From Sceloporus undulatus (Eukaryota > Chordata > Lepidosauria > Squamata > Phrynosomatidae), in NCBI RefSeq assembly GCF_019175285.1, contig NC_056523.1, positions 188,228,772 to 188,292,771 of the forward strand: a DNA stretch of 64,000 bases. Reading direction: 5' to 3'. The notes below the pieces were generated by a model. It was not told where the DNA came from, made no database searches, and saw only the letters and a list, made by a program, of their open reading frames with translations. Every line of letters begins with the position of its first letter. Position 1 is the first letter of the stretch. The position numbers and the translations under genes are program-made. Shown here in pieces: positions 54,546 to 64,000 of the stretch.

Positions 54546-55539
54546 GGTGGAGGGAAAGTCAAGGATAGCAGAGCTCTGCCATGTGCAATGCCATATACAG
54601 TAGGTTTTCAGGATGGTTTTGGGGTTCTGAGACAAAAAGGGGCGCCTACCTGGACAAATAATCACATTTAATATTTAATATCGGGGCAACAACTGCAATA
54701 CAACAGAGAAGTTTAAATATACCTTTCGAAGCAGTGGGATGGAGATAGTACTCCAAATGTTATGGCTTGATTATACAGGAAAGGAAAGGAGAGAGGAAGA
54801 AAATGGAGACTGAACAGAAACACTGAAAAGTGTGGTTACTAGCAGGTTAAAAGGGACTATTCTCAGGTAATTTTTCCAAGCATTGGTGAGGGCATTTAAG
54901 ATACCAGAATTTTATTACTCATGAAATACTTTCAAAATATTAGCAAAAACGTGGATGTCTGAAATGGCAAGTGGGCCAAAGTGGTGTGGGGGCTCAAATA
55001 CATAAGGAACGTTATTTGTTGTACTCATATCCAGTACTAAGTTTGGAGGAAGAGGCATGTCATACTGTGAAAGTACTGTTGCTTAAAGCTTCAGTCCAAC
55101 TGTTAGTTCCCACTACAGCCTACCCATTAAATCAGCTGAAGTCAAAAGTAAGTGTGGCCCAGTGAGTTTTCTTTAATGGAGACTAACAACTGGATTTAGG
55201 CCAAAGGGAAGCAAACTCTTCTGGTTCCACTCTCATTTCACCTCACAGCAAGCCACCTACATCCTGAGTTCTCTTACACACATTATACAGATAATGTTAC
55301 CTTAGTAGCTGTATAGAGATAACTGATGTAAAGCATGCCTTACATATACTCAAAGCATGCTACATCAATGGCATTTCTTGGCCTCACAGTGCGTCTGTTT
55401 GAACAAAGCAGCAGTTGTGCACCATTACTTTTTGTGGTGCTGGAATCATTGTTAGCTTCTATGAAGCTAACAACGATGTTTGGTTCACACTTTTTTGTTG
55501 CCTCTTCTTCATGGTTCAGTAGCATGTACCAATCAATGA
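54546..55539. other. no recognised gene or repeat
   Basis: Single-copy-looking DNA between a SINE and a mariner-like MITE; nothing could be named. Confidence 0.4.
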
Positions 55540-55912
55540 CACTCGTCCCTCCACATTTGTGGCTTTGACTTTTGTGGATTTGATTATTCGCAGATTTTAT
55601 TAATATGTTCTCTCTAGCAACATCTAGGTCCTTTAGTGTAACTCCGTGGTCAACTTTAACCAAAAGTTGCAGTGAAGGACCTAGACATTCCTAGAAAGAA
55701 CACTCCACAAGGCATTTGTACCTCCTCCAGCACAATTCTATGGTCAATCTCTGGCAGATGTTGACCACAGAGTTGCACTGGAGGACCTAGAGATTCCTAG
55801 AGAGGTATTCTCTGAACTAAAAACAAAGTGTTTTCGTTATTTGCGGTTTTTCCAAATTTATGGGGGTCCTGTGCCCTTAAGCCCAGCAAATGTGGAGGGA
55901 TGAGTGTACTGT
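55540..55912. mobile_element. mariner-like MITE, near-complete
   Basis: Inverted ends ACTCGTCCCTCCACATTTG and CAAATGTGGAGGGATGAGT. The interior repeats GACCTAGACATTCCTAGA and GACCTAGAGATTCCTAGAG, with ACCACAGAGTTGCACTGGAG inverted against CAGTGAAGG-type sequence. The ends carry the 'TACACTC' start expected for TA-targeted elements. Confidence 0.8.
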
Positions 55913-56106
55913 GTGTGTAGCAATGGTAGCATAGGGCTGGAACAAGGTTGACAGGATTCAAATACCAATTCAGCTACAAAATTCATAAATGACACTGAGC
56001 CGCTAACTACCTCTCAGAACATAAAATGGACTCCTGGTGGGAGGAGGAGATTTGAGAACTAAGAATGCTTTTTCAAGTTTCCTGGTTGAGAGACAAGATA
56101 CAAGTC

Positions 56107-56240
56107 AGGGATGAGGAACCTGTGGCCCTCCAAAAGTCAATAAAGTGCTGTTCTTCACGACTGGCCAGACTGGCAAGCACTGATGCAAACTAAGTGTTCA
56201 GCAACATCTGGAGGGCCACAAGTTAACCAGCCCTAATCCA
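56107..56240. mobile_element. hAT-like MITE, complete small palindrome
   Basis: AGGGATGAGGAACCTGTGGC and CCCTCC at the left; CATCTGGAGGGCCACAAG and TTAACCAGCCCTAATCC at the right, in inverted order. Confidence 0.65.
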
Positions 56241-57559
56241 GCACCTAACACAAAAACTAGATGCAGTTTTATTTATGTAGCATACTATCTTCTACCAAAA
56301 ATCAGTGGCATGAGATGCTTCTTCCTCATCCAACAATCCGTATTCTAGGGATGTAATAACTATACTCATCCAAATACTGAACTGCATGTCCCATCATGCT
56401 GCATCAGTACCATATCCAGGTTTGATGGTAGTTGTAGTTTAATACAATTGGAGCATCAACTGTTCCTCACCACTGCTATATTGTCGTACTGTAAGAGTGT
56501 ATAGCGGTAAAGCACTTTCAAGCAGTGATTACTTCCACTGCAGTAATGTGACAGTAATGTCACAGACAGGAGTGTTCCTGGGTTAAATATTAATATCCTA
56601 TGGGACAGGAGTGACATGAACTGATTCACTCACTGGCTAATTCTGGGTAGTCCACCTTTTGGCAGCTTGTTGGGATTTTCACAAACCTCACTGAAGTGGG
56701 CAAACTCTGGCACTCCTTGCATTCTTGAGCAAGAATGCAGGTTGCTTATTCTGTTGGAGTCATAGTTGGCAGAAAGATGTAAGGAAGCAGACAAGGATAA
56801 ATAAGCTGCATACCAATGGAGACATGAGCAACAACAGGGCAGAATGACTTTAAAATCGATTCTGCATTGTACAAAAAAGGGCTTGCAGGGGTCCCTTGGT
56901 ACAATCCCTATCACATCTATCTAAAAGGATTGAAATTAACAACAAAAGGACAGACATTTTTAATGCAAGGCCCTGGAGAGCTGGTGCTAGCCTAGCTAGC
57001 ATTAGACAATACTCACTCTTAAGCATAGCCTGGGAAAGTTACTTTTTGGGTAACTCCCAAAAGCCCCTTGCCAGAATGGCCACTGGATTATGGGAGTCAT
57101 AGTCCAAGAAGTAACTGAAATTTCCATGCTGTGCTGTACGGCAACTTAATATAATGGCTAGACAAGTGAGTTACTGAGAAAAGAAAAGAGGAAAAGGGAG
57201 GGGAAACAGAAAGAATGGGTAGAAAGATGCAAATGGAAGATTGAAAACCATTTGAAGTAAATATGGCTAAGTCTTTTTAGCTTCAGGCTTGTACCAGGAA
57301 AAATATTGCCATCTAACAGAGGATGCGGAATATTTTTTTCTCAACAGAAAAACAAGGCTAAAACGCAAGTAAAACAACAACGATAAAAATAAATTATGAA
57401 AAGTGATAACATCAAAGTAATTCTAGATCAGAGGGAACTGGAAGGAAAAGCCCTGCTCTAGGCAAGGGCAGGGGAAGAAACCGATGGAGGGGGCTGTGCG
57501 CATCCTGTTTACCAGTGAGCTTGAAGACATGCAGCTTCCCTGCCTCTCTCTGGACAGTA
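56241..57559. other. no recognised gene
   Basis: Nothing beyond short low-complexity patches. Confidence 0.4.
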
Positions 57560-57599
57560 ATGGATGTATGTGTAAATTTACAGCGCTTTATAAATAAAG

Positions 57600-57644
<45 letters not shown>

Positions 57645-57645
57645 T
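57560..57645 (+). repeat. LINE/SINE 3' tail with (AAT)n
   Basis: TGTAAATTTACAGCGCTTTA, TAAATAAAGGTTAATAATAA then about 12 AAT units; same tail as at 8911-8975. Confidence 0.75.
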
Positions 57646-58640
57646 GTATCCCATTTTATGACTAAAATGGCTCTCTTCATTCTTTGTATCAACTGCTTCA
57701 GATCAAGTGCTGGGGGAAAACTGTAATGGAATTTGAGAGAGAGGACTTGAGAACATGTTTATAGTAACAAACACAAATTCCTTGGTTGAGCACAGTCCTA
57801 GCACATGTTTTCAGCCTCAGCTATTTTTTCATAGTAGGCTGTTGGTGAACCTCAGGATTGTAGTGGGAAAAAAGTAAATCTCACACACCTGAAATCTGCC
57901 CTATAGAATCAAAGAAGCTGCATCCGGGATTAATTTCAAAATGGTATTTATCGCTCTCTCCATACAGCCAACACATGTGCACTTTGTCTCCATCTAGTGG
58001 TCATCCACACCCACGCATAAAAAGTACTAGCAGATACTCAGAAGGTTTAAATCCCTACACAATTTTTGATAGCAAACTCTCCAACTTTAAAGCACAGAAT
58101 AAATTCTTTGGAAGGTTTTCCCATTTTCCAAGATGGTTCACTCGCTTCAAAGTGGATTTTTAAAATCTGTCTTGGCATGGAATGCTCTGGCAGTCTGGAA
58201 ATGGTGATTTGGAGTGGAATGTTGAAGAGAGGGAGCATATGCTGGGCACTGAGGCCCCAACCTGTTCAACGGAAAGTCTGGCCAGCATCTCCTGTCTGGA
58301 CTTTTCAGACATTGCCCCAAGCAATTCTTTCCCAACCATGTGCACTCTCAAGTTCAGTTATACCTACACTGGACTGGCTCAGGATGCAAAATGGCACCCC
58401 AACTGGTGATTTCGAATGACACACAGAGCAAAGAGATTCCCCTCTCAAATCAAGAGAAGTGAACCCTTCCCACATTGAATATACACACTTTTTTTTTGCA
58501 ATTATTATTCAGAGAGTTGCACCCATGCAGGGTTCTTTCTGCGTGTTTCCCTCAGAAGCTTTTCTTCCCAAAGTCCTGTGACTTTTTCATTCTCACGCTT
58601 CCTACCAAAATCAACACAGGCACAATGCATTCTTATCAAG
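57646..58640. other. no recognised gene between the AAT repeat and the HUWE1 3' UTR
   Basis: A 117-codon plus-strand frame (58066-58419) and short minus-strand frames show no domain. CTTGGCATGGAATGCTCTGG may be a LINE scrap. Confidence 0.4.
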
Positions 58641-59051
58641 AGTGCGCTTTTATTTTTTAATTTTTTTTCCTTTTTTGGAATTTTTTTAAACCTTAGGTTC
58701 CTTTCCAGCAGCAAATGGGTGCTAAGGAAAGAGACCAACAAAAGAATCCAAACGCTCCCTCCCGCCGCCTCATCAACACATTCCAAGCACAAATTAAGAA
58801 ATGCAAACTAAACCAAAAAATATATATATATTTATATATATAATTTGTCTTTTTCTCTCCGGGTTGCACCCTGGCCCCGCCTCCGAAGATGGCTGATTGG
58901 CTGGGGGTCTCTGGCTCTCTTCAGTAAGGGGGCAGCAGGGCACGCACACACACACAGGTGGTTGGAAAAGGGGAGGAGCATCGCTCGGTTCCACTCCCGC
59001 CCGTTGCTCCCCAAGTCTGACAGTAGAAAAATATGGCAGCTGGAACCACCC
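58641..59051 (-). other. HUWE1: HUWE1 3' UTR (about 400 bp) with candidate poly(A) signal
   Basis: Follows the stop codon on the minus strand. An AATAAA (plus-strand TTTATT, 58649-58654) lies about 400 bp after the stop and is followed by a T-poor, G/T-containing stretch on the minus strand. The UTR holds an AT repeat (about 58818-58846) and a short CA/GT run near 58943-58955. The end point is a guess from the signal. Confidence 0.5.
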
Positions 59052-59154
59052 TTATGCCAGGCCAAAGCCCTCCGAGCACTCCTGGATGGCCAGTAGCAGC
59101 ATGTGACGCAATTTCTCATAGCTCTCATAGGCAGGGAGGTCCAGCTGGTTGAAA
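59052..59154 (-). CDS. HUWE1: HUWE1 HECT domain, last coding exon
   Basis: HUWE1 is a very large HECT-type E3 ubiquitin ligase acting on substrates such as MCL1, p53 and histones in nucleus and cytoplasm. The exon follows TTTCTCCAG; its first base T completes the catalytic Cys codon begun in the previous exon. It then encodes [20 protein letters not shown] and ends [11 protein letters not shown] before TAA (59052-59054). The Cys lies 33 residues before the end, as in human HUWE1 (Cys4341 of 4374). The C-terminus differs from the human protein as I remember it by about one residue (YESY for YESF). Confidence 0.97.
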
Positions 59155-59233
59155 CTGGAGAAAGAAAGCAGTAAATATATCAAGGGGGAGAGTACAGAAA
59201 AACACATCAAACAGATCAACTCCAAGCAAAAAT

Positions 59234-59547
59234 GGCCCGGTCCAGACGGACAGGATAGGACGCCCACATCATGTGCAAGGGGTGGCACTTCTAGATGCCC
59301 CTTGCCCTTCGCATGTGATGAGGGCGTCAAAACAGATGGGTGCCACCATTGTTACGTGCCGGACGCATAGCATCCGCATGTCGACATTGGTGCACTGTGA
59401 CATCATAATGACATCGCAAGAAGAACCCACTTTTCACAGGTTCTTTTTGGTCTGCAGGGAAGTCCCACGGTCTGAAGGCTACAGCTTTCCTGTGGGCCAA
59501 AACTAGGCGCCGGGAGACCATCCTTTTTGGACGATCTGTCCCGCGCC
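59234..59547. mobile_element. GC-rich multi-hairpin element, copy 3 (314 bp)
   Basis: Ends GGCCCGGTCCAGACGG and, read in reverse, GGCGCGGGACAGATCG, flanked on both sides by AAT (59231-59233 and 59548-59550). Hairpins are more worn than in copies 1 and 2 but in the same order near the right: GAAGAACCC facing GGTTCTTTTT, then a stem around ACGGTCTGAAGGCT. Copy 2 has CCGTGTGAAGGCT in the corresponding place and copy 1 its complement. It sits in the HUWE1 last intron. Confidence 0.8.
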
Positions 59548-59604
59548 AATGTTGCTTGAATGTCACAACTGCTAGGCCTCACAAACTCTCCAGACATCTT
59601 TTAA

Positions 59605-59692
59605 AACTGTAAACTCCTCTAGAACCTGGCCACATAGCCCGAGAAAAACCACAAAAAACTATGGATGTCAACCATGAAAGTCTTCAACTTCA
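59605..59692 (-). repeat. dispersed repeat fragment (same family as 5510-5632)
   Basis: CTCTAGAACCTGGCCACATA, GCCCGAGAAAAACC and CCATGAAAGTCTTCAACTTC are the reverse complement of the start of the 5510 copy. Confidence 0.65.
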
Positions 59693-59754
59693 CTTCTTGC
59701 TCCATTAGCAAAGTTGCAAGAATTTTGGACACTGAACCAGTTTGTCGGAATATA

Positions 59755-60000
59755 AGACACATTTGAAGACCCATCTCTTCTGGCAGGCCTATCCAGGCAG
59801 TTTTTAATCATGAATTTTAAATATGAATTTTATATTTAATTATTGTTCTACATATTGTAATATAAATATTGTGTAGATCGCTTAATATGTGTATTTTATG
59901 AAATGATTGTGTTTTGACTATGTTGTAACCCGCCTCGAGCTGTGAGGAAAGGTGGGTAAGAAACAACAACAACAATAATAGTAATAATAATAATAATCCT
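59755..60000 (+). repeat. L2/CR1-type LINE 3' end
   Basis: AAGACCCATCTCTTCTGGCA, GGCCTATCCAGGCAGTTTTT, then GTAACCCGCCTCGAGCTGTG, AGGAAAGGTGGGTAAGAAAC and a CAA/AAT run. Confidence 0.75.
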
Positions 60001-60739
60001 ACTCCTCTCACCTTTGATACTTGTCAGCGCTTAATCTGAACCAGACATCAGCTCCAAACCTATGCTGAATGACCAGGTTAAACCCTTGGAGTAGATAATT
60101 TTAGTTAAGCAGGTTTTTAATATACAATTGTGTCAGGGAGGAATTTACACGAGGTGTGTGTTTTAGTTATGTTTTTAACTTTTGTTATGTTTTATGTAAT
60201 TTTATACTGTTTTTAGCTAAAGGATTTTAATTCTTTTTAAAATCTGTATACATGTGGGCCAAGCACTTTCCCAACCACTGGCACTACATCCTACCCCAAT
60301 TTGCAACTGGGGCCAATAAAACACAGCGGTTGAGTCTTGACAACTCCGTTTTAAGAAATAACACCTTGATTTGTGAGATTAAAGATGTATATTCCTCTAT
60401 TTCCTCAATGGAAGTAAAACTCTTTCCTCTCTCTTCTTATAGACATCCCAACCTCCAGTTAGGGACTAAAATTGTCCAGCAAAATGAGTTCCTCTTGTAC
60501 CTCAGCCATGGAATTAGGTAGTATTGTTCAAAAGCCAGGAAGACACAGAATAAATTCCGCCTTTTGTTGGGGCTTGGATCAACACTACCTAGACTTAGAT
60601 TCATAACATTATAGGTTCATTTCAATTAAATTAAATTAAATGGAGATGGGGACACTGAAAAGTAGTTTGGGAGCATATATCAAAGAAATAACTAAGCATC
60701 AGTGAGAGAACATATCAAAGACATCCAGTTGTCCCTTAC

Positions 60740-60930
60740 CACGTGTGAGCAGAAGGCAGTCTGTCTGTTGAGCGGTCATCTCTGTGGATCTGGAATTTCT
60801 GGATACCGTTCATGCCCTCCAGGGCAGCAAAGCCCTGCAAGGGCACTTTGGATGTGCCTGTGACAAACTGCAGGAACTTCGCTCTGTCTGCCTGATCAAA
60901 AGAACGCAATGCTCGCCAGAACCACTGGAT
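60740..60930 (-). CDS. HUWE1: HUWE1 HECT domain, penultimate coding exon
   Basis: 191 bp. It encodes [40 protein letters not shown] and ends [11 protein letters not shown] plus TG, the first two bases of the catalytic Cys codon. This is the HECT C-lobe, which takes ubiquitin from the E2 onto that Cys. Confidence 0.97.
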
Positions 60931-61280
60931 CTGTGAAGGACAATGAGAAAGAGAAGCAAACACAATGAGAAAAGTGTTCACTTCTTTTAGGCAGCATGAG
61001 AAGTCTGGAGACCTTTAGAAGAAGAAGAGAATACCCTTCTGGCCAAGAAAGGAGCCCTCTTTGTGGCAAACAGTCACAAATTCCAAATTCTGAATGACAT
61101 GTCACATATAGCTTTCATAAATTTAACCTCCAAGTCTAGTGTTCATTAGGAAACCAAATTTGTCAGTGCTCCAGAGGATAATGAAACAGAGAGCTGTCCA
61201 TTAGGTTTTAACATTACTATTCTGAAGAAATGGAGTTTACCAGAAAAAAAATGTGATCTGAAGAAATAAAAAGGCTAACC

Positions 61281-61461
61281 TGGATTGAGTTTGCCTGATA
61301 CTTGTGATACTCTGTGTTGGATTTCAGGTCATCTATGTCAATGGTGGGTAGGCCTGAGATCAGCAGCTCCAGCTCCTGCTCTGTGAAGATGGAGATGAGG
61401 CGCTTGGGGATGATCTCATAGAAGCCCTCCAGGAAGGCAGCCAGCTGCTTGCGGATTGCTC
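61281..61461 (-). CDS. HUWE1: HUWE1 HECT domain exon
   Basis: 181 bp, acceptor CCTCTGGCAG, donor GTTAGC. It encodes [40 protein letters not shown] and [18 protein letters not shown], in the part of the HECT fold joining N-lobe and C-lobe. One residue (YQA for YQS) differs from the human protein as I remember it. Confidence 0.96.
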
Positions 61462-61930
61462 CTGCCAGAGGGAAACAGAGCTTACTACTAGGAATGAAGA
61501 AATGAAAGAAATTCCTGAATAACCTGCGGCTCAGAAAAGAATAGTGTTTGTAGAGCATTTCTATTTCCCCCCCAATGTATGCAAAATTTACTATTTCTCA
61601 CATATGACTTGGTTTGCCTTAAACAGGAAGTCGAAAAAATATGACTACCTTTTCCCTGACTTTGTGACTCCCCTCCCCACAATGAAGCAATGTTTTTAAA
61701 ATTTGTATTTCCACATTATTTGTTGCACAGTATGTATAGCTTCTGGTAGTTCTGAGACCTGTTTGTAACTTACTACATTAGCAGAGGTGGGGATATTAAT
61801 ATAACTGGTAGATGCAAGAAAAATGGGGTGAAGACACCCAGGTTAAAGCAGAGATAGGATTAGATTCCCAGGTCTCCTTTACAGCTGTCCCCTAAACTGC
61901 CCTCTCCCAACACATTCTGCCCCAACATAC

Positions 61931-62048
61931 CTGTCATTCTCATCTGACACACCAGGTGCACATATTCCTTCTTGTTCTCCTCAGTCACAAGGATGTTGGC
62001 TCCATTGGGCTTAAGGTCACGTACCTCACACACACCGAACTCTTGAAC
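61931..62048 (-). CDS. HUWE1: HUWE1 HECT domain exon
   Basis: 118 bp, phase 0 in, phase 1 out. It encodes [20 protein letters not shown] and [19 protein letters not shown]. Standard GT-AG borders. Confidence 0.96.
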
Positions 62049-62089
62049 CTTTTTGGGTGGGAATAGGAGGACGAGAGAGAAGAACAATA

Positions 62090-62344
62090 CAGTGGTACCC
62101 CGGGATACGAATTACCCAGCTTACGAATTTTTCGGGATACGAAAAAATCCCATAGGGATTTATTGTTTCGGCTTACGAAGGTTTTTTCGGGTTACGAAAA
62201 AACCTCGGCGCTATTTTCCGCCACCGGAGGGCAGCAGAGAGCTATTTTTTCCATTAGCGCCTATGGCAATTCAGGTTACGAAGGTTTTTCGGGTTACGAA
62301 ATTAGCCGCGGAACGAATTAATTTCGTAACCCGAGGTACCACTG
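62090..62344. mobile_element. mariner-like MITE in a HUWE1 intron, complete
   Basis: Inverted ends CAGTGGTACCCCGGGATACG and, read in reverse, CAGTGGTACCTCGGGTTACG, flanked by TA on both sides (62088-62089 and 62345-62346). The interior is built of GGTTACGAA / TTCGTAACC motifs, repeated in both orientations. It lies only 41 bp upstream of the exon at 61931-62048, so close to the acceptor that it may cover the branch-point region. It looks young. Confidence 0.92.
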
Positions 62345-62915
62345 TAAGCAACCAAAAAGCAGATAGCATGGATTCTGAGGGAAACTGCTTTGCCCATCCT
62401 AAAAAGCCTAAAATTCAGTTTGGTGCAGTACTGGGTCTTCTTTTAATCCTTGTTCAGCTCCATAGGCTCCCCCCCCCCCCCCCCTTTATTATCATGTAAT
62501 GTTACAGTAAATCATGAGGGCTGCTGAAAAAGTATCTCTGTATAGTAAAAGAAACAGAAGCCACTATGACCTCCCTATGGCACCATCCCTATGGTGTCAT
62601 CCTTGGCACAACACTTCCACCACAACCCCCAATAAACACAACCAACATCTACAGTACCACTGCTTTCCCTTACACTAATTATAACCAATGTCCTAATTCT
62701 GCAGATCTAGTCAGCTTCAAATATTAGGCATGTCAGCATGTGATTTTTGCGCACAAAATTTGAGTGTACCCAAATTGATCAGACATTATCTTCTACTAGG
62801 AACACATGTCCAGTGTACTGATTTTGCAGAATATTTCTTTGCCTCTTCTCTCTTTAGCTTTAACACAAACAGCCAAAGATCTGAAATCCTCCAACAGAAG
62901 GAGATGGCAGGTTAC

Positions 62916-63021
62916 CTCAGTGCTGAAGGTGAGGTCATAGCCCAGTGTGGAGACATCATTCTCTAGGAGATACACCAGTCCCTGGTAGAAGTGGTAATCC
63001 TCGCTCTCCATATCTGTGTAC
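62916..63021 (-). CDS. HUWE1: HUWE1 HECT domain exon
   Basis: 106 bp. It encodes [20 protein letters not shown] and [15 protein letters not shown], in the N-lobe. The intron phases fit both neighbours. Confidence 0.96.
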
Positions 63022-63130
63022 CTGCAGGGTTGAAGGACATCAGCTGTGTCAGGAAGAGTTCTCATGGACTTATAAAAAAGAATGAAGATGTGTATTTTCA
63101 GCAAGTACCTAAAGCAAATGCATTACTCAC

Positions 63131-63418
63131 CTGACTGATTTGCCCAGGATATGCTTGTAGAAGGAGCGGGTGAAGTAGCACTCTAGCAACCGGTTGTCAT
63201 ACACTGCCTTAGCCACAATGCGCCCAACAAATTTGAAGTAGCTGAGGTGGTTGGGGTTACAGTGAGAGGAAGGATTGATGGTGTAGGTGACTCGATCACC
63301 AGGTGACGTGCGGAAGAGTGCATACATGGGGTTGAACATCTCCCGGGAGATGATCATGTACCACTCACGCAGTAGACCACCAGCGTCCTGGCCTTCTTCC
63401 CCTTCAAACACTATATAT
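63131..63418 (-). CDS. HUWE1: HUWE1 HECT domain exon
   Basis: 288 bp. It encodes [40 protein letters not shown] and ends [15 protein letters not shown]. This is the N-lobe that binds the E2. Confidence 0.97.
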
Positions 63419-63689
63419 CTGATAGAACATAGAGGGTACAAAAATTAAGAAATGTTAAAGCAGGAGATGGGCTAGTGGGCCTGTAAGTACCTAATGTATG
63501 GTGACTATCTGCAGGATAAGGGAAAACCAACAACATGCATGTGTTTTGAGGGACACTGGAAAAAGCCTGGAAAATGGCCTAAGTCCCTAAGTAAGTAAAG
63601 ACAGCCCATAAACTGGTGTGTATGAGAAGAACCCAATTTCAAAATGCTACAAGAAGATTAACAGCTGAAACATAGCATTAATTGCTCAC

Positions 63690-63831
63690 AATCTGTTTTT
63701 CATTTCTTCAGGTGACTTGCGATGCAATTCCCGGTAAGAGTCTTCAAAGACATGATCCCGACGCACATGTACAGCCATGTCTTCTTTCCTCAGCCCTTCA
63801 TCCAGTCTTTCCAATTCTTGCCGGAAGTACC
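63690..63831 (-). CDS. HUWE1: HUWE1 exon at the start of the HECT domain (first in window)
   Basis: 142 bp, acceptor TCTTCCTCAG. It encodes [40 protein letters not shown] and EEMKNRL. Together the seven exons give about 375 residues, the whole HECT domain; the rest of the gene continues past the window end. Confidence 0.96.
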
Positions 63832-64000
63832 TGAGGAAGAGGTGTAAGCATGTAGTCACCACCTCTGACATGCAGAGTTATGACTACAGGACAACCTAGA
63901 TAGAGCTGTTCCTGAATATAAAGCATTGAAAATGTGACATGCTGTTTTGTTGGGTGATTGACAGATCTTTAAGTCACTCCTGGGGAAGGAGAACACTTGC

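Larger units (their letters stand above)
59155..60739 (-). other. HUWE1: HUWE1 last intron, with inserted elements
   Basis: It carries a multi-hairpin element (59234-59547), a dispersed repeat piece (59605-59692) and a LINE 3' tail (about 59755-60000). The donor is GTAAGG and the acceptor TTTCTCCAG, both standard. Confidence 0.85.

Overview
This is vertebrate nuclear DNA, almost certainly from a squamate reptile (probably a lizard). Three things point there: tRNA-headed SINEs with the BovB-type 3' tail (Sauria SINE type), an RTE-BovB LINE, and a DIRS-like tyrosine-recombinase element, together with CR1/L2 LINE remains and very many short palindromic DNA transposons. Genes are sparse, split by introns, and all on the minus strand. 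The calls come from reading the sequence and from remembered family features; no database was searched.

Layout. Bases 1-22,280 hold no gene I can recognise: mostly old single-copy-looking DNA with SINEs, palindromic MITEs, a GC-rich multi-hairpin element (4388-4960), a tandem-repeat block (12,200-13,630) and a CpG-rich island (about 14,040-15,230). Bases 22,288-45,938 (minus strand) carry one long gene-like unit built from three tandem trypsin-fold domains. Domain 1 lies at 45,938 to about 44,000 and is followed in its last exon by a Thr/Ser-rich mucin-like linker. Domain 2 lies at 42,933-33,230 and domain 3 at 32,900-22,288, ending in a hydrophobic GPI-signal-like tail. Exon sizes and intron phases repeat from domain to domain. 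In all three domains the catalytic His and Ser positions are replaced, so this is a pseudoprotease of polyserase layout; the middle part no longer reads in frame. Its introns hold a 5.6-kb DIRS-like fossil, a Tc1 transposase fossil, an RTE-BovB LINE set in a pogo/Tigger-like element, and many MITEs.

Bases 46,000-58,600 are intergenic: a complete 679-bp hAT-like element with an 8-bp target duplication, microsatellites, and a second DIRS terminus split by a multi-hairpin element. Bases 58,650-63,831 (minus strand) are the last seven coding exons and 3' UTR of HUWE1, a HECT ubiquitin ligase; its catalytic cysteine codon is split by the last intron. The window ends inside HUWE1, so the rest of that gene lies beyond base 64,000.

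The most unusual material is a family of GC-rich elements made of end-to-end perfect hairpins (4388-4960, 50573-50916, 59234-59547). They share their terminal motif and apparently a 3-bp target duplication with a simpler 200-235-bp palindromic MITE present five times here. The other is the three-domain catalytically dead protease gene.
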